From: Prevotellaceae bacterium UBA6858
GTDB taxonomy: Bacteria; Bacteroidota; Bacteroidia; Bacteroidales; Bacteroidaceae
DNA: 31,451 nt
Assembly: GCA_002451695.1 (NCBI GenBank)
Contig: DKDC01000014.1
Location: forward strand, 11,275-42,725
Direction: 5' to 3'
Made by a program: the position numbers and the translations under genes. Below, piece after piece: positions 1 through 7,666 of the stretch. The notes beneath the pieces were generated by a model that worked only from the letters and a program-made list of their open reading frames with translations, did not search any database and was not told where the DNA came from. The stretch's first letter is position 1; every line of letters begins with the position of its first letter.

Positions 1-40
1 GTCCTATGTAGTTTTTCCTATATCAAATATAGTTTTAGCG
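1..40 (+). repeat. Dispersed palindromic repeat, 3' fragment (copy A)
   Basis: The window opens inside a copy of the repeat family found at five other places here. The block ATGTAGTTTTTCCTAT is shared with the 3' part of the copy at 14951-15112 (there GATGTAGTTTTTCCTATGTC), and both are followed by a run ending in GGTTT. The 5' arm, if present, lies outside the window. It precedes the DUF2867 gene at 319. Confidence 0.6.
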
Positions 41-64
41 GTATTGGTTTTGCGCCATTTGTAG

Positions 65-83
65 GGGCGTATTGCATACGCCC
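65..83. repeat. Perfect GC-rich hairpin (8-bp stem)
   Basis: GGGCGTAT (65-72) and ATACGCCC (76-83) are perfect reverse complements around the loop TGC. No T-run follows, so it does not look like an intrinsic terminator. Compact palindromes of this kind are often multi-copy intergenic elements, but only one copy is in this window. Its base composition (GC-rich stem) differs from the AT-rich repeat at 1-40 next to it. Confidence 0.5.
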
Positions 84-202
84 TGTATGCCACCGCATGA
101 GCCGCACCGCAAACTAACACAGAATATTTGAGCAAAGGCATAATGTAAATGAAAGCCGTAATAACCAGTCAAACACCAGCAAGATTATCACTGTTTTCTT
201 TC

Positions 203-210
203 TATATTTG
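203..210 (+). promoter_or_regulatory. Candidate -7 box upstream of the DUF2867 gene
   Basis: TATATTTG matches the Bacteroidota primary-sigma -7 consensus TAnnTTTG. No TTG sits at the usual 19-21 nt upstream, so support is partial. It would give a leader of about 100 nt containing a hairpin (TTGCCAA 262-268 / TTGGCAA 278-284). Apart from this, the repeat fragment and the hairpin at 65-83, nothing was found in 1-318. Confidence 0.35.
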
Positions 211-318
211 CAAACGGACAGAAGTTACTGCAAAGACAGCCAAACCAAGGCTTGACACAGTTTGCCAACATTTTTCTTTGGCAACAATCATCATTGAACC
301 AACAAAGCGTTACACATC

Positions 319-741
319 ATGGAACAAAACAATCATTTTGACTATACAGACATTTACTGTGAGACAGTCCATACCTCACGCCCGATAAGTGCAAAGGAAT
401 TGGCGGAGAGATTCTTCTGCGCACCGCAGTGGCTTGCAGCCTTGATGAAACTCCGCAATGCCATAGTAAAACCGCTGGGTCTTAAAGGGGAGGGAAAAAT
501 ATCGGATTTGGTCAAAATCGAATCCGAAACCAAGGCAACATTAAGCAAAACAGACAAACACCTTGATTTCTGTGTCGCGCTGATGACTGAAAACGCCGGA
601 AACGGCAGCCAACGCATATCGGTCAGCACCAAAGTCCGTCTGCGCAACAATATGGGAAAATTATATTTCGCCATAATAAAACCGTTTCATCGGATAATCT
701 GCAAGGCACTGTTAAGACGGGTCAGAAAGGATTTGGAATAG
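319..741 (+). CDS. DUF2867 family protein
   Basis: A 140-residue protein resembling the uncharacterised DUF2867 family, which has this usual length. The clearest stretch is residues 31-57, an aromatic/Pro motif (FFCAPQW) followed by LMKLRN and PLGLKG, typical of the family's N-terminal half. The middle (about 82-122) is strand-rich and the C-terminus is strongly basic. There is no signal peptide or clear membrane segment, so a cytoplasmic protein is likely. The start at ATG 319 agrees with where the family motif should sit; an overlapping reading frame from 149 is not credible. It is a single-gene unit lying between two copies of the intergenic repeat. No biochemical function is known to me for the family. 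Confidence 0.75.
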   Translation: MEQNNHFDYTDIYCETVHTSRPISAKELAERFFCAPQWLAALMKLRNAIVKPLGLKGEGKISDLVKIESETKATLSKTDKHLDFCVALMTENAGNGSQRISVSTKVRLRNNMGKLYFAIIKPFHRIICKALLRRVRKDLE

Positions 742-899
742 CCTCACAGAACAAACATCGGCAAACCACAAGCAGGAAAAAGCAACACAGCCCTCCGCCC
801 GAGACAAGAAATCACAAAACCCGAGCTTGCCCCATGTCCTTCATTGTACACCCGCGCAACCGGCTTTTTGCCGGAGAAATCACGATAACGCTCTGATGC

Positions 900-1015
900 G
901 CGTAAGACGCTCGTTTTCAAAAAGATAACCATACGAAGAATATTTTTATAACGATTTGTTTTTCAAGTATTTGCAAGCGGCGAAAAAAGGTCTGATGTAA
1001 TTTTTGTGCCATTAC
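900..1015 (+). repeat. Dispersed palindromic repeat (copy B)
   Basis: The 5' arm runs from GCGTAA (900) to GATGTAATT (ending 1002), 103 bp, and aligns with the arms at 10172, 14951 and 31327. Shared blocks are AACGATTTGTTTTTCAA (950-966), TTGCAAGCGGCGAAAAAAGG (971-990) and TCTGATGTAATT (991-1002). The palindromic 3' half seen in other copies is missing or decayed. It lies between convergent genes. The antisense reading frame 917-1171 is a by-product of this repeat. The rest of 742-1167 holds only a small CCGGC/GCCGG hairpin at 860-874. Confidence 0.75.
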
Positions 1016-1167
1016 GGACGCATGGCTTTCCACACGATGTGTGACACTCTTGGACGTGTTTGCAAATGGCGTAATGCCATTCAGAATTTTAAGGAGGGGT
1101 TTATCCCTAAAAGACGACGGGGCTTGAAAAGCCGAAGCCGGTAATTGTTTTTGCGGTGTCAGGCTTT

Positions 1168-1503
1168 TCAATCAAATATTCTGCACAGGGCATACACTAC
1201 AGCCACCAAGCCGACAACATATCCTTTAAGATAATCGATATAGTTTATTGTAAAGCTCGGAGGGAAGGTGTGCCTGTCGTTATATGCCATTTTCAGGAAT
1301 GTAATGCCAAAGAATATCGCGCAAATGCTGTCGTATTTTTCAAGGGCAATGGTTGTAATCCCTATGGCTGTCATCATGATTGAAAATGTCAGGCAGATGC
1401 CGTAGCGGATGGCGCTTGCCGGCTTCCTGTTTTTGGTGACAGAATATGTTGCCGCAATTCCTGTTACGGTTGCCAGTATTCCCCAAACATGGATATAGCT
1501 CAT
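1168..1503 (-). CDS. Small integral membrane protein, unknown function
   Basis: A 111-residue hydrophobic protein that I do not recognise. Three or four membrane segments can be seen: roughly residues 3-20 (IHVWGILATVTGIAATYS), 34-52, 58-76 and 92-108. The short loops carry Lys/Arg (KNRKPAS, YNDRH). An ATG at 1530 in the same frame would overlap the upstream gene by 20 nt; I chose the ATG at 1503 because it lies 7 nt after the stop of the BASS transporter (1511), giving the tight spacing of a cotranscribed pair. It ends beside repeat copy B. It could be an accessory subunit of the transporter, but that rests only on position. Confidence 0.6.
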   Translation of the reverse strand: MSYIHVWGILATVTGIAATYSVTKNRKPASAIRYGICLTFSIMMTAIGITTIALEKYDSICAIFFGITFLKMAYNDRHTFPPSFTINYIDYLKGYVVGLVAVVYALCRIFD

Positions 1504-1510
1504 ATTACTT

Positions 1511-2476
1511 TCACGGACGGCGGCGGTCATGGCGCAGGTACAGGCCGGCGAGTATTGTACCCGAAATGGAGTGCCATGCGCAGCTTATGGCGCACGGCAG
1601 CACGGCGAGCGGCTGGGCTGCAAAGAAGTTTGAGGCGAGCACAGTGGCAAGCCCGGCGTTCTGCATTCCCACCTCAATGCTGATGGTGCGCTTTTTGGCG
1701 GTGCTGAACCTTGCGAGTTTCCCGGCAAACCAGCCCAGCAGGTAGCCGAGGCTGTTGTGGCAGAACACTACGCCGAATGTCCAGATGAAAAGTACGACAC
1801 CACGCGAAACCAAGTCATCGTGAACCGTTGATATTACTCCGCCCACAATCATTGCAAGACATAGCACGCTTACTCCCGGCATCAGCTTTTGCAGGGTGGG
1901 GAAGCAGCTCCGTTTGCTGTAAAAATAATTAAGCGTGCAGCCAATGGCAACGGGGATTATGGTAACAATGAGGATGTTGAGGAACATTCCGATTGTGTCA
2001 ACCTCAACTATTTGCCCTGCGGTGAGCTTCATGAGGAATGGTGTCATAGCTGGGGCGAGCAGGGTTGAGGCGCACGTCATTCCTACGGAAAACGCCACGT
2101 CCCCATGGCACAGGTAGGACATTATGTTGCTCGACACACCGCCGGGGCAGCAGCCTACGAGCAGTATGCCAATGGCGATTGGGGGATAGAGGCGGAACAC
2201 GTGTACGAGAATATATGCCACGCCCGGCATTATGATGAATTGCGCCGCTGCGCCGATGAATATGTCAATGGGACGGCGGGCAAGTATGCGGAAATCCCCG
2301 GTTGTGAGCGTGAGTCCCATTGTGAGCATTATAATGCCGAGAATGACGGTTTGTGTGTTTCCCCTTACCCAGTCGAAGGTGTGGGGAAGGAAAAATGCCA
2401 GCACGGCAATTCCTATGATGAAGAAAGAGGTGTAGCCGGCGAGCCAGCGGCTGACGGCCAGCAGGATTTTAATCAT
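1511..2476 (-). CDS. Bile acid:sodium symporter (BASS) family transporter
   Basis: A 321-residue polytopic inner-membrane protein of the BASS family (bile acid/Na+ symporter fold, about nine or ten helices), which moves organic anions with sodium. Two family signatures stand out: GCCPGGVSSN at 108-117, followed by GDVAFSVGMTCASTLLAP (125-142), and EVGMQNAGLA at 268-277. These correspond to the two crossing-helix/sodium-site regions of ASBT-type proteins. Length is typical. Its ATG (2474-2476) overlaps the stop of the upstream HTH-like gene in ATGA, so translation is probably coupled. The substrate cannot be told from sequence; bacterial relatives carry bile acids, pantoate or other carboxylates. 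Confidence 0.9.
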   Translation of the reverse strand: MIKILLAVSRWLAGYTSFFIIGIAVLAFFLPHTFDWVRGNTQTVILGIIMLTMGLTLTTGDFRILARRPIDIFIGAAAQFIIMPGVAYILVHVFRLYPPIAIGILLVGCCPGGVSSNIMSYLCHGDVAFSVGMTCASTLLAPAMTPFLMKLTAGQIVEVDTIGMFLNILIVTIIPVAIGCTLNYFYSKRSCFPTLQKLMPGVSVLCLAMIVGGVISTVHDDLVSRGVVLFIWTFGVVFCHNSLGYLLGWFAGKLARFSTAKKRTISIEVGMQNAGLATVLASNFFAAQPLAVLPCAISCAWHSISGTILAGLYLRHDRRRP

Positions 2477-2922
2477 TGCTGTATGTCTTTTGTCTTTGAT
2501 CTTATGCCTGACGGCTGTTTGCCGCTGTCAATATTAGCGGCTTTTCTTTCAAGGATTGTGATAAGCCTTGAAAGGTTTTTGGCATTTAGTCTGTTTGCTT
2601 CTGCGTTTATAAGGTTTGCCTCGGCTTCCTTTATCCTTTGTCGGGTAAGCTCCTCAAGCATTTTGCTCATAGCAAGCATATTCGCTTCTGGATTGGGAGC
2701 ATCAAAACCTGCATGATCCTTTATCATGTCTCCCGAACCAGTTTTGACCCAATCAATGTTAAGCTCCGGGAACGCCTTGGAGATAAGGTTCAAGGAACCA
2801 TCGGTGATGCGCTCCCCCATCTTTCCGCAAAAGCCATTCGACAAGCCGCACCGTCTCTCGAATACGGCGGGTCTGATGCATTTTGTTTCTAAGAATTTGT
2901 AAAGTCTTTCTCCCATGCTCAT
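2473..2922 (-). CDS. HTH (phage-repressor-like) regulator with C-terminal coiled coil
   Basis: A 149-residue protein. Residues 1-68 resemble the short Bacteroidota helix-turn-helix proteins whose DNA-binding domain ends in a Phe-Pro-x-Leu-Asn-x-x-Trp-x-x-Thr-Gly-x-Gly-x-Met element; here FPELNIDWVKTGSGDM at 51-66. Residues about 79-128 are a long charged helix rich in Ala, Asn, Leu and Glu, likely a coiled coil for dimerisation. The stop overlaps the start of the BASS transporter by 4 nt (ATGA), and the three genes 2922-1168 look like one transcript. No convincing -7 box was found upstream. A local regulator of the transporter is plausible but unproven. Confidence 0.7.
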   Translation of the reverse strand: MSMGERLYKFLETKCIRPAVFERRCGLSNGFCGKMGERITDGSLNLISKAFPELNIDWVKTGSGDMIKDHAGFDAPNPEANMLAMSKMLEELTRQRIKEAEANLINAEANRLNAKNLSRLITILERKAANIDSGKQPSGIRSKTKDIQQ

Positions 2923-2976
2923 AAGTGTTAAACCTGCTGCGTTGTTTTGGCTGTGTATATCTTTAATATTATAATG

Positions 2977-3006
2977 AAGCTGTGAGGCTGCGTTGCCCCA
3001 CAGCTT
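2977..3006. terminator. Hairpin downstream of the DUF4831 gene
   Basis: AAGCTGTG (2977-2984) pairs with CACAGCTT (2999-3006). A T-run follows on the plus strand only. In position it lies just past the 3' end of the minus-strand operon that finishes at 3026, before the HTH gene at 2922. It is a plausible end for that operon though the minus-strand U-tract is weak. Confidence 0.45.
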
Positions 3007-3025
3007 TTTACTATATATGCGTTGT

Positions 3026-4096
3026 CTATTTCGAGGGTTCGGGTAGTTGCAGTTTCTCTATTCCGCCCGTTATGGGGTTTAGGAACACTTGGGTCTCCAT
3101 TTTCTTGTTGAACAGCTCTGCGCCAAGATGCTCCACGTTGCCGAACTGCCCCATGGGGTATGTGCCGGAGGCGAGGACGTTTTCTGGCGTGAAGATTTTC
3201 ACCTCCACTTCGGATGGGACGTTATAGCGCACGTCCATGACCTCTTTCTTTTTCTTGCCGCTCGCAACCGGGGCGGGTACGGTGTGCTTGTCCTTGATGC
3301 TTATGTACACAGGTTCTCCCGCGAGGTTGTCTGCCTCTACTGCGCCGAGCTTCTTTGAGAAACGGAAAAGCACTTCCTGCTTGTCTTCCATGGGAATGTA
3401 AACAAAGTCAAACGAGCGCGTCTCTGTGGTTTCCGTTCCCTTGAAAAGTTGCAAAAGGGCGGTTTCCTGCGTGTTAAGGCTGTTTATCATGAGCTTCAAC
3501 TGCTCGCCGTCTTTGGGCATATTGTCGGCTTCGCCCTTTGCAAGCGCCGAGCGCGACTCGCGTATGTCGTAGATTTCGGCGGCGGTTAGTTCCGCCTGTT
3601 TTGAAACGCTGCTTGCCGTGAGTATTTCCTGCGTCATGTAGTCGCGGGGATTGAGATTATTGTTTTTTATCACAGGCTTCGGCATTTCGGGAGTGGCGGC
3701 CGGGGGCGCGGCTTGCGCGTTGACCGACATGAGTATGCCTGATTTGGTGAGCGATGCAAGCGGGGCGGATGTCTTTTGTGCCAGTTTTATGGTGAAAACC
3801 TTGCTTTCGTCAGGCACGCCTTCCGTGAAGATTTTCACGTTGTCTATTTTCCATGTTGTGGAAGCCTCTTTGGGGATGCTGTTAAGGCGCAGATAGCGCT
3901 CGGAATATGGTCTGAAATCCCCCGGAGTGTATTTCACGCAGGTGGCGGTTACTCTTATCCTAAGCTCCGTGCGGGGAAGGCAGTAAGTGATTCCTTCCGC
4001 CGTGATGCCGGGAGTGTAGGGTGTAACTTCTGTTTGGGCGGAAACGCCTAAGGCGGAAAGCGCCATTAGGCAGGAGAATATGAAAGACTTGTTCAT
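3026..4096 (-). CDS. DUF4831 family secreted protein
   Basis: A 356-residue protein with a clear signal peptide (residues 1-20, cut after ALGVSA before QTEV) and no later membrane span, so it is periplasmic or outer-membrane associated. It matches the Bacteroidota DUF4831 family: YTPGITAEGITYCLPRTEL near the N-terminus, a SERYL region near 65-70, and a strand-rich middle. There is a low-complexity Ala/Pro linker at about 127-143. It is the last gene of a seven-gene minus-strand operon, 19 nt after nnr. No function is established to my knowledge. Confidence 0.8.
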   Translation of the reverse strand: MNKSFIFSCLMALSALGVSAQTEVTPYTPGITAEGITYCLPRTELRIRVTATCVKYTPGDFRPYSERYLRLNSIPKEASTTWKIDNVKIFTEGVPDESKVFTIKLAQKTSAPLASLTKSGILMSVNAQAAPPAATPEMPKPVIKNNNLNPRDYMTQEILTASSVSKQAELTAAEIYDIRESRSALAKGEADNMPKDGEQLKLMINSLNTQETALLQLFKGTETTETRSFDFVYIPMEDKQEVLFRFSKKLGAVEADNLAGEPVYISIKDKHTVPAPVASGKKKKEVMDVRYNVPSEVEVKIFTPENVLASGTYPMGQFGNVEHLGAELFNKKMETQVFLNPITGGIEKLQLPEPSK

Positions 4097-4115
4097 TTTC
4101 TGTATTTGCTATGTT

Positions 4116-5666
4116 TCAACAGGTTTGGTTACAATTATTTTGATGGCGTTCGCGCAGTGCGCGCAACTTCATGAACGCTTTGGGAATATTGCTTACGATG
4201 TCAGAGGCTATGAGACCGTCCTCGCCTAAGCCGGCAGCGGCAAGGTCTCCTGCAAGACCGTGCAGGAAAACTCCGAGGCGGCACGCCTCGTCTTGCGAAT
4301 ACCCTTGGGCGAGAAGCGAAAGCAGAACGCCAGTAAGCACGTCTCCGCTTCCTGCTGTTGCCATTCCTGAATTGCCGGAGGTGTTGATGTATGTATGACC
4401 TTCGGGGGTGTTTATGAATGTGTAGTGTCCTTTCAAGACAACGTAAAACTGGTGGCGCATTGCCACTTCGCGTGCTTCCGTAAGCATTTTGAAGCTGTCG
4501 TTTTCTGTTTCGGTGATACGCGAAAATTCCCCGGGATGCGGCGTGAGTATGGTCTTTCTTGGAATTTGCGCAATCCACCCTTTGTGTTCCGAAAGGATGT
4601 TCAGTCCGTCTGCATCGATGATGAGCGGTGTTTGACAGTTGCGCACTTGCTCTATGAATGCACTGCTCGTGTCATGGAAGTTGCCAAGTCCCGGACCGAT
4701 GGCTGCGGCATCGAATGGTACGGTGTTTTCAGCATGAGAGAAGAAACGTGTGCCGCTGTCGATGGTAAGCACGGCTTCGGGGACTGTTTGCTGCAGTATG
4801 TCTTTGTTGCACCCCGGCACGTGGATTGTGAGCTTGCCGATACCGCTTCTCATGCACGCCCTTCCTGCGAGTATTGACGCTCCTGCCATTCCGTAACTTC
4901 CGGCAATTAGCAGCCCGTGTCCGAATGTGCCTTTGTGGCCAAATGGATTGCGCTTTTTCAAAAGCGGGTAAACGTCCTCGCAGTTTATGGTTGTGAACGG
5001 CGTATTGTTTTTTTCAATGTATTCCTTGCTTAGGTTTATTGAAACCGTAACGATTTCGCCGGCGTAGATGGCCGTGTCGGCAAGGAAAAAGGCGAGCTTG
5101 GGAAATTCCACGCTTAGTGTCATGTCGGCACGCACGATGTTCTGCCGCACATTAAGGGAATTGTCCTCGCACATAAGCCCAGAGGGAATGTCGATGGAAA
5201 TGACGTATGCAGGTTGGGCGTTTATGTATCTCACAAGTCCGGCAAAGCCGCCGTTCAAAGGTTTGTTAAGCCCTGTCCCGAACAGACCGTCGATAACAAT
5301 GTCGTTTTCTGTTAGCGTTATGGGGTCGAACTGTTTTGTTATTTCCGTAAGCTTTGCGGTTTTCATGCCGTTGAGCCTTGCCATGTTCTTTTCGCATCCC
5401 GGGCTTAGCTTGCTCCCTATATTGAAAATATAGGCTTCAACGTTCACTCCTGTTCCGGCAAGTATTCGGGCGATAGCCAAAGCGTCTCCGCCGTTGTTGC
5501 CCGGGCCTGCGAAAACAACCACACGGCGTTCTTTGCCGAAACGTTGCAAAATCTCCTTGCTCATGGCAACGGCGGCGCGTTCCATAAGGTCGTAAGAATC
5601 CACAGGCTCGTTTTTGATGGTGTATGCATCAAGTTCCCGCAGTTGTTTTGAAGTGAAAATTTTCAT
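4116..5666 (-). CDS. nnr: Bifunctional NAD(P)H-hydrate epimerase / ADP-dependent dehydratase
   Basis: A 516-residue two-domain metabolite-repair enzyme. The N-terminal YjeF/NnrE epimerase domain (about 1-215) carries AGPGNNGGDAL at 53-63 and the DGLFGTGL loop near 126-133. It interconverts R- and S-NAD(P)HX. The C-terminal NnrD/ribokinase-like domain (about 235-505) dehydrates S-NAD(P)HX using ADP. It carries a glycine-rich stretch at 243-263, TPHPGE at 375-380 and the catalytic/nucleotide motif NSGMATAGSGDVLTG at 432-446. Both domains look complete and the length is normal for the fused form. It follows the M23 gene by 28 nt in a cytosolic/envelope mixed operon. A TATATTTG at 5672-5679 would produce an almost leaderless transcript. 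Confidence 0.95.
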   Translation of the reverse strand: MKIFTSKQLRELDAYTIKNEPVDSYDLMERAAVAMSKEILQRFGKERRVVVFAGPGNNGGDALAIARILAGTGVNVEAYIFNIGSKLSPGCEKNMARLNGMKTAKLTEITKQFDPITLTENDIVIDGLFGTGLNKPLNGGFAGLVRYINAQPAYVISIDIPSGLMCEDNSLNVRQNIVRADMTLSVEFPKLAFFLADTAIYAGEIVTVSINLSKEYIEKNNTPFTTINCEDVYPLLKKRNPFGHKGTFGHGLLIAGSYGMAGASILAGRACMRSGIGKLTIHVPGCNKDILQQTVPEAVLTIDSGTRFFSHAENTVPFDAAAIGPGLGNFHDTSSAFIEQVRNCQTPLIIDADGLNILSEHKGWIAQIPRKTILTPHPGEFSRITETENDSFKMLTEAREVAMRHQFYVVLKGHYTFINTPEGHTYINTSGNSGMATAGSGDVLTGVLLSLLAQGYSQDEACRLGVFLHGLAGDLAAAGLGEDGLIASDIVSNIPKAFMKLRALRERHQNNCNQTC

Positions 5667-5671
5667 TGATG

Positions 5672-5679
5672 CAAATATA
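5672..5679 (-). promoter_or_regulatory. Possible internal -7 box ahead of nnr
   Basis: Read on the minus strand this is TATATTTG, fitting TAnnTTTG. It lies 6 nt before the nnr start codon, so the transcript would be nearly leaderless. No matching TTG occurs about 20 nt upstream. It may be chance in an AT-rich gap. Confidence 0.25.
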
Positions 5680-5694
5680 AGAAAAACACGGCAG

Positions 5695-6876
5695 TTATTT
5701 GACTGGGGTAACTGAAATATTCCCCGATTTGTTTGCCACGAGTTTCACCTTTTTAAGGCTGTGGTTGGCGTGGTCGAAAAGCAGGTTGGGGTTGTATGCC
5801 CTGCCGTTTATCCTTATTTCAAAATGCAAGTGTTCCGTGCTGGCTCTGCCTGTCCTTCCTGTGAGGGCTATCACTTGCCCGGCCTTTACCCAGTCTCCCA
5901 CTTTCGCGATGTTTTTTGAATTGTGCGAATAAAGGGTTTCCAGCCCGGAGGCGTGCCTTATCACAATCACGTTTCCATATCCGCTGTATCTTTTGGAAAA
6001 CCTCACCTTGCCGGCAAAGGCGGCTACGATGTTGTCGTTTGCTTTTGTCTTCAGGTCAACTCCACTGTGCCTGCGCTTTCCGCCGTAAGGGCTTATGAGT
6101 TTTGCGTCGGGCAGGGGATAGCTCCAGTCCTTGTCGTCGTATTCCGCGAAGTTTATTGTAATGGAGTTTGCCTTGTCGAAAAGCCCCGGGGTTTTTGTGC
6201 TGACAATTCCCTGCTCGCTTGCCGTTAGTTCCCTGTTGAGGTCTATCACGGCGTTTTCGTCTTCGTCAACTTCCTCGTCCTGCTCGTCACTTATTTCCAC
6301 GCCAACGCTTTTTCCCCTGTCAGTGAATGTGAACAAGTGTTTGTGCAGCTTGTGCGAATTAATTGAAAGCAGGGTTTGTGGGTTTATGTTGCAGCCGTTC
6401 ACCATGATTTCGAAAAATAGCTTCGCTCCGTCTCCGCTTTCCCCTGCAATGGCTATTGTCTGCCCGGCTTTCACATGATTTCCTACTTTTGCCATGTTTT
6501 GTGCGTTGTTCCCGTAAACGGTTTCCAAACCGTTGGAATGCCTCACGACGATCACGTTCCCATAATTAGGCAGGTTGCGGGAAAGCCTCACCACTCCGGC
6601 GAACATGGCTTTTACAGCGTCGCCCTTTTTGGTCTTAATGTCCAGTCCCTTTGCGGTAGCCTCTGCATTTCCCACAGGGAGCGGAAACGAGTAGTCGCTT
6701 TCTTTGAGGGCGGAGAAATCAACTGTGAATGTTTTTGACTTTGCAAACAGACCGGGAGTGGCAATGCTTATCTGTTGCTTTTCTGCCGGCGTGAAGTCGT
6801 GGCTCTCCTCTGCACTTGACGAAAACAGCAACACCAAAAGGATTATCGGTATATAATGCAAGCTTTTTGTTTTCAT
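5695..6876 (-). CDS. Secreted protein with tandem M23 peptidase domains, the first inactive-looking
   Basis: 393 residues with a signal peptide (about 1-22, then AEESHDF), placing it in the periplasm. I chose ATG 6876 rather than an upstream in-frame start because the signal peptide begins there and it lies 2 nt after pgeF. The protein is an internal duplication: residues 40-170 and 229-367 repeat the same order, TPGLF, PLP, D-K-K/T-K, FAG-V-R-S, YGNVIV-RH, GLET-Y, VKAGQ, FEI--NG. The second copy has a full M23 (LytM-type) zinc and catalytic set: H270/D274, H318, H349 and H351. In the first copy the same places are A75/D79, N123, K152 and F154, so only the Asp remains. An acidic linker (197-208) joins them. 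The second domain probably cleaves peptidoglycan cross-links; the first may bind or regulate. Confidence 0.9.
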   Translation of the reverse strand: MKTKSLHYIPIILLVLLFSSSAEESHDFTPAEKQQISIATPGLFAKSKTFTVDFSALKESDYSFPLPVGNAEATAKGLDIKTKKGDAVKAMFAGVVRLSRNLPNYGNVIVVRHSNGLETVYGNNAQNMAKVGNHVKAGQTIAIAGESGDGAKLFFEIMVNGCNINPQTLLSINSHKLHKHLFTFTDRGKSVGVEISDEQDEEVDEDENAVIDLNRELTASEQGIVSTKTPGLFDKANSITINFAEYDDKDWSYPLPDAKLISPYGGKRRHSGVDLKTKANDNIVAAFAGKVRFSKRYSGYGNVIVIRHASGLETLYSHNSKNIAKVGDWVKAGQVIALTGRTGRASTEHLHFEIRINGRAYNPNLLFDHANHSLKKVKLVANKSGNISVTPVK

Positions 6877-6878
6877 GA

Positions 6879-7664
6879 TTATTGTCTGATTAGTATTCCT
6901 GAAAATATTCTGCCGGAATTTGTCCCCAGTCTGCGTGCGGAGAAAAAGTCCGTATGGTTGTTGTATGTGCATATTCCGGCAACGGATATGTTGTCGGCGC
7001 ATATCCCCGCGCATACCAATTGCATGGCATTAGCCTTCCACAAGTCTATATGCCATTTGCCGTTCATGCGCTTTGCTGTTTGTGTCATGTCAAAACCTTC
7101 GCTTTTGAAGGCTTCATATACTTCATTCCCGACTTCGAAAGCTTGACATGAAATGGAAGGACCTATTGCGGCTTTGCAGTTGGCGGTGTTCAGTCCCATG
7201 CTTTTTTTCAAATCCTCCACAGCGTTAAGGGCAATCCGCTTCATTGTGCCGCGCCAGCCTGCATGAATTGCTGCAACCGCCCGAGGGTTCTCAAAATATA
7301 GCAGAATGGGAACGCAGTCGGCCGTTGAGACGCCTATGCAAATTCCGCTTTCCTGTGTGGCAATGCAGTCGAAGCCTTCGAGCCTTTCCTTGCGCCGCTG
7401 TTCCGGCAGTTCCAAAAAAAACTTGTCAATGACTACGCCCCGACTTTCGTGAACTTGATGCGGAAAGAGCAAAGCGCGTTCTTCTATCCCTAGCTTTCCG
7501 CACAAGGCTTTCCTGTTTTGGGATATGGTTTCAGGCGAGTCGCCGCAATAAGGGTTTATGTTAAACTCCCCATAGTTTCCTTCGCTGTATCCGCCGTGGC
7601 GCGTGGTGCTGAAAGCAATCACTTCAGGGGACAGGCCATAGGTTAGCAGTTGGGGGATTTTCAT
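6879..7664 (-). CDS. pgeF: Peptidoglycan editing factor PgeF (YfiH/laccase-domain family)
   Basis: 261 residues, normal for the YfiH family (Cu-oxidase_4). The conserved metal/active-site residues are visible: PHQVH with H72, ADCVP with C117 and AAIHAGWRG with H134, plus the C-terminal FFSARR (240-245). E. coli YfiH hydrolyses misincorporated L-Ser from UDP-MurNAc-peptide precursors; other members show purine nucleoside phosphorylase or deaminase activity, so older names (polyphenol oxidase) are misleading. It lies 2 nt after obgE and 2 nt before the M23 gene, which fits cotranscription and, with M23, a peptidoglycan connection. Confidence 0.92.
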   Translation of the reverse strand: MKIPQLLTYGLSPEVIAFSTTRHGGYSEGNYGEFNINPYCGDSPETISQNRKALCGKLGIEERALLFPHQVHESRGVVIDKFFLELPEQRRKERLEGFDCIATQESGICIGVSTADCVPILLYFENPRAVAAIHAGWRGTMKRIALNAVEDLKKSMGLNTANCKAAIGPSISCQAFEVGNEVYEAFKSEGFDMTQTAKRMNGKWHIDLWKANAMQLVCAGICADNISVAGICTYNNHTDFFSARRLGTNSGRIFSGILIRQ

Positions 7665-7666
7665 GT

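Noticed and set aside
149..388. 79-codon plus-strand frame before the DUF2867 gene
   Set aside because: It overlaps the well-supported start of the DUF2867 gene in another frame and resembles no protein.
917..1171. 84-codon minus-strand frame between DUF2867 and the small membrane gene
   Set aside because: It coincides with the 5' arm of repeat copy B and has no protein-like features.
2977..3006. Plus-strand terminator with a T-run
   Set aside because: The T-run is on the plus strand, where no gene ends nearby; I listed the hairpin only as a weaker end for the minus-strand operon.
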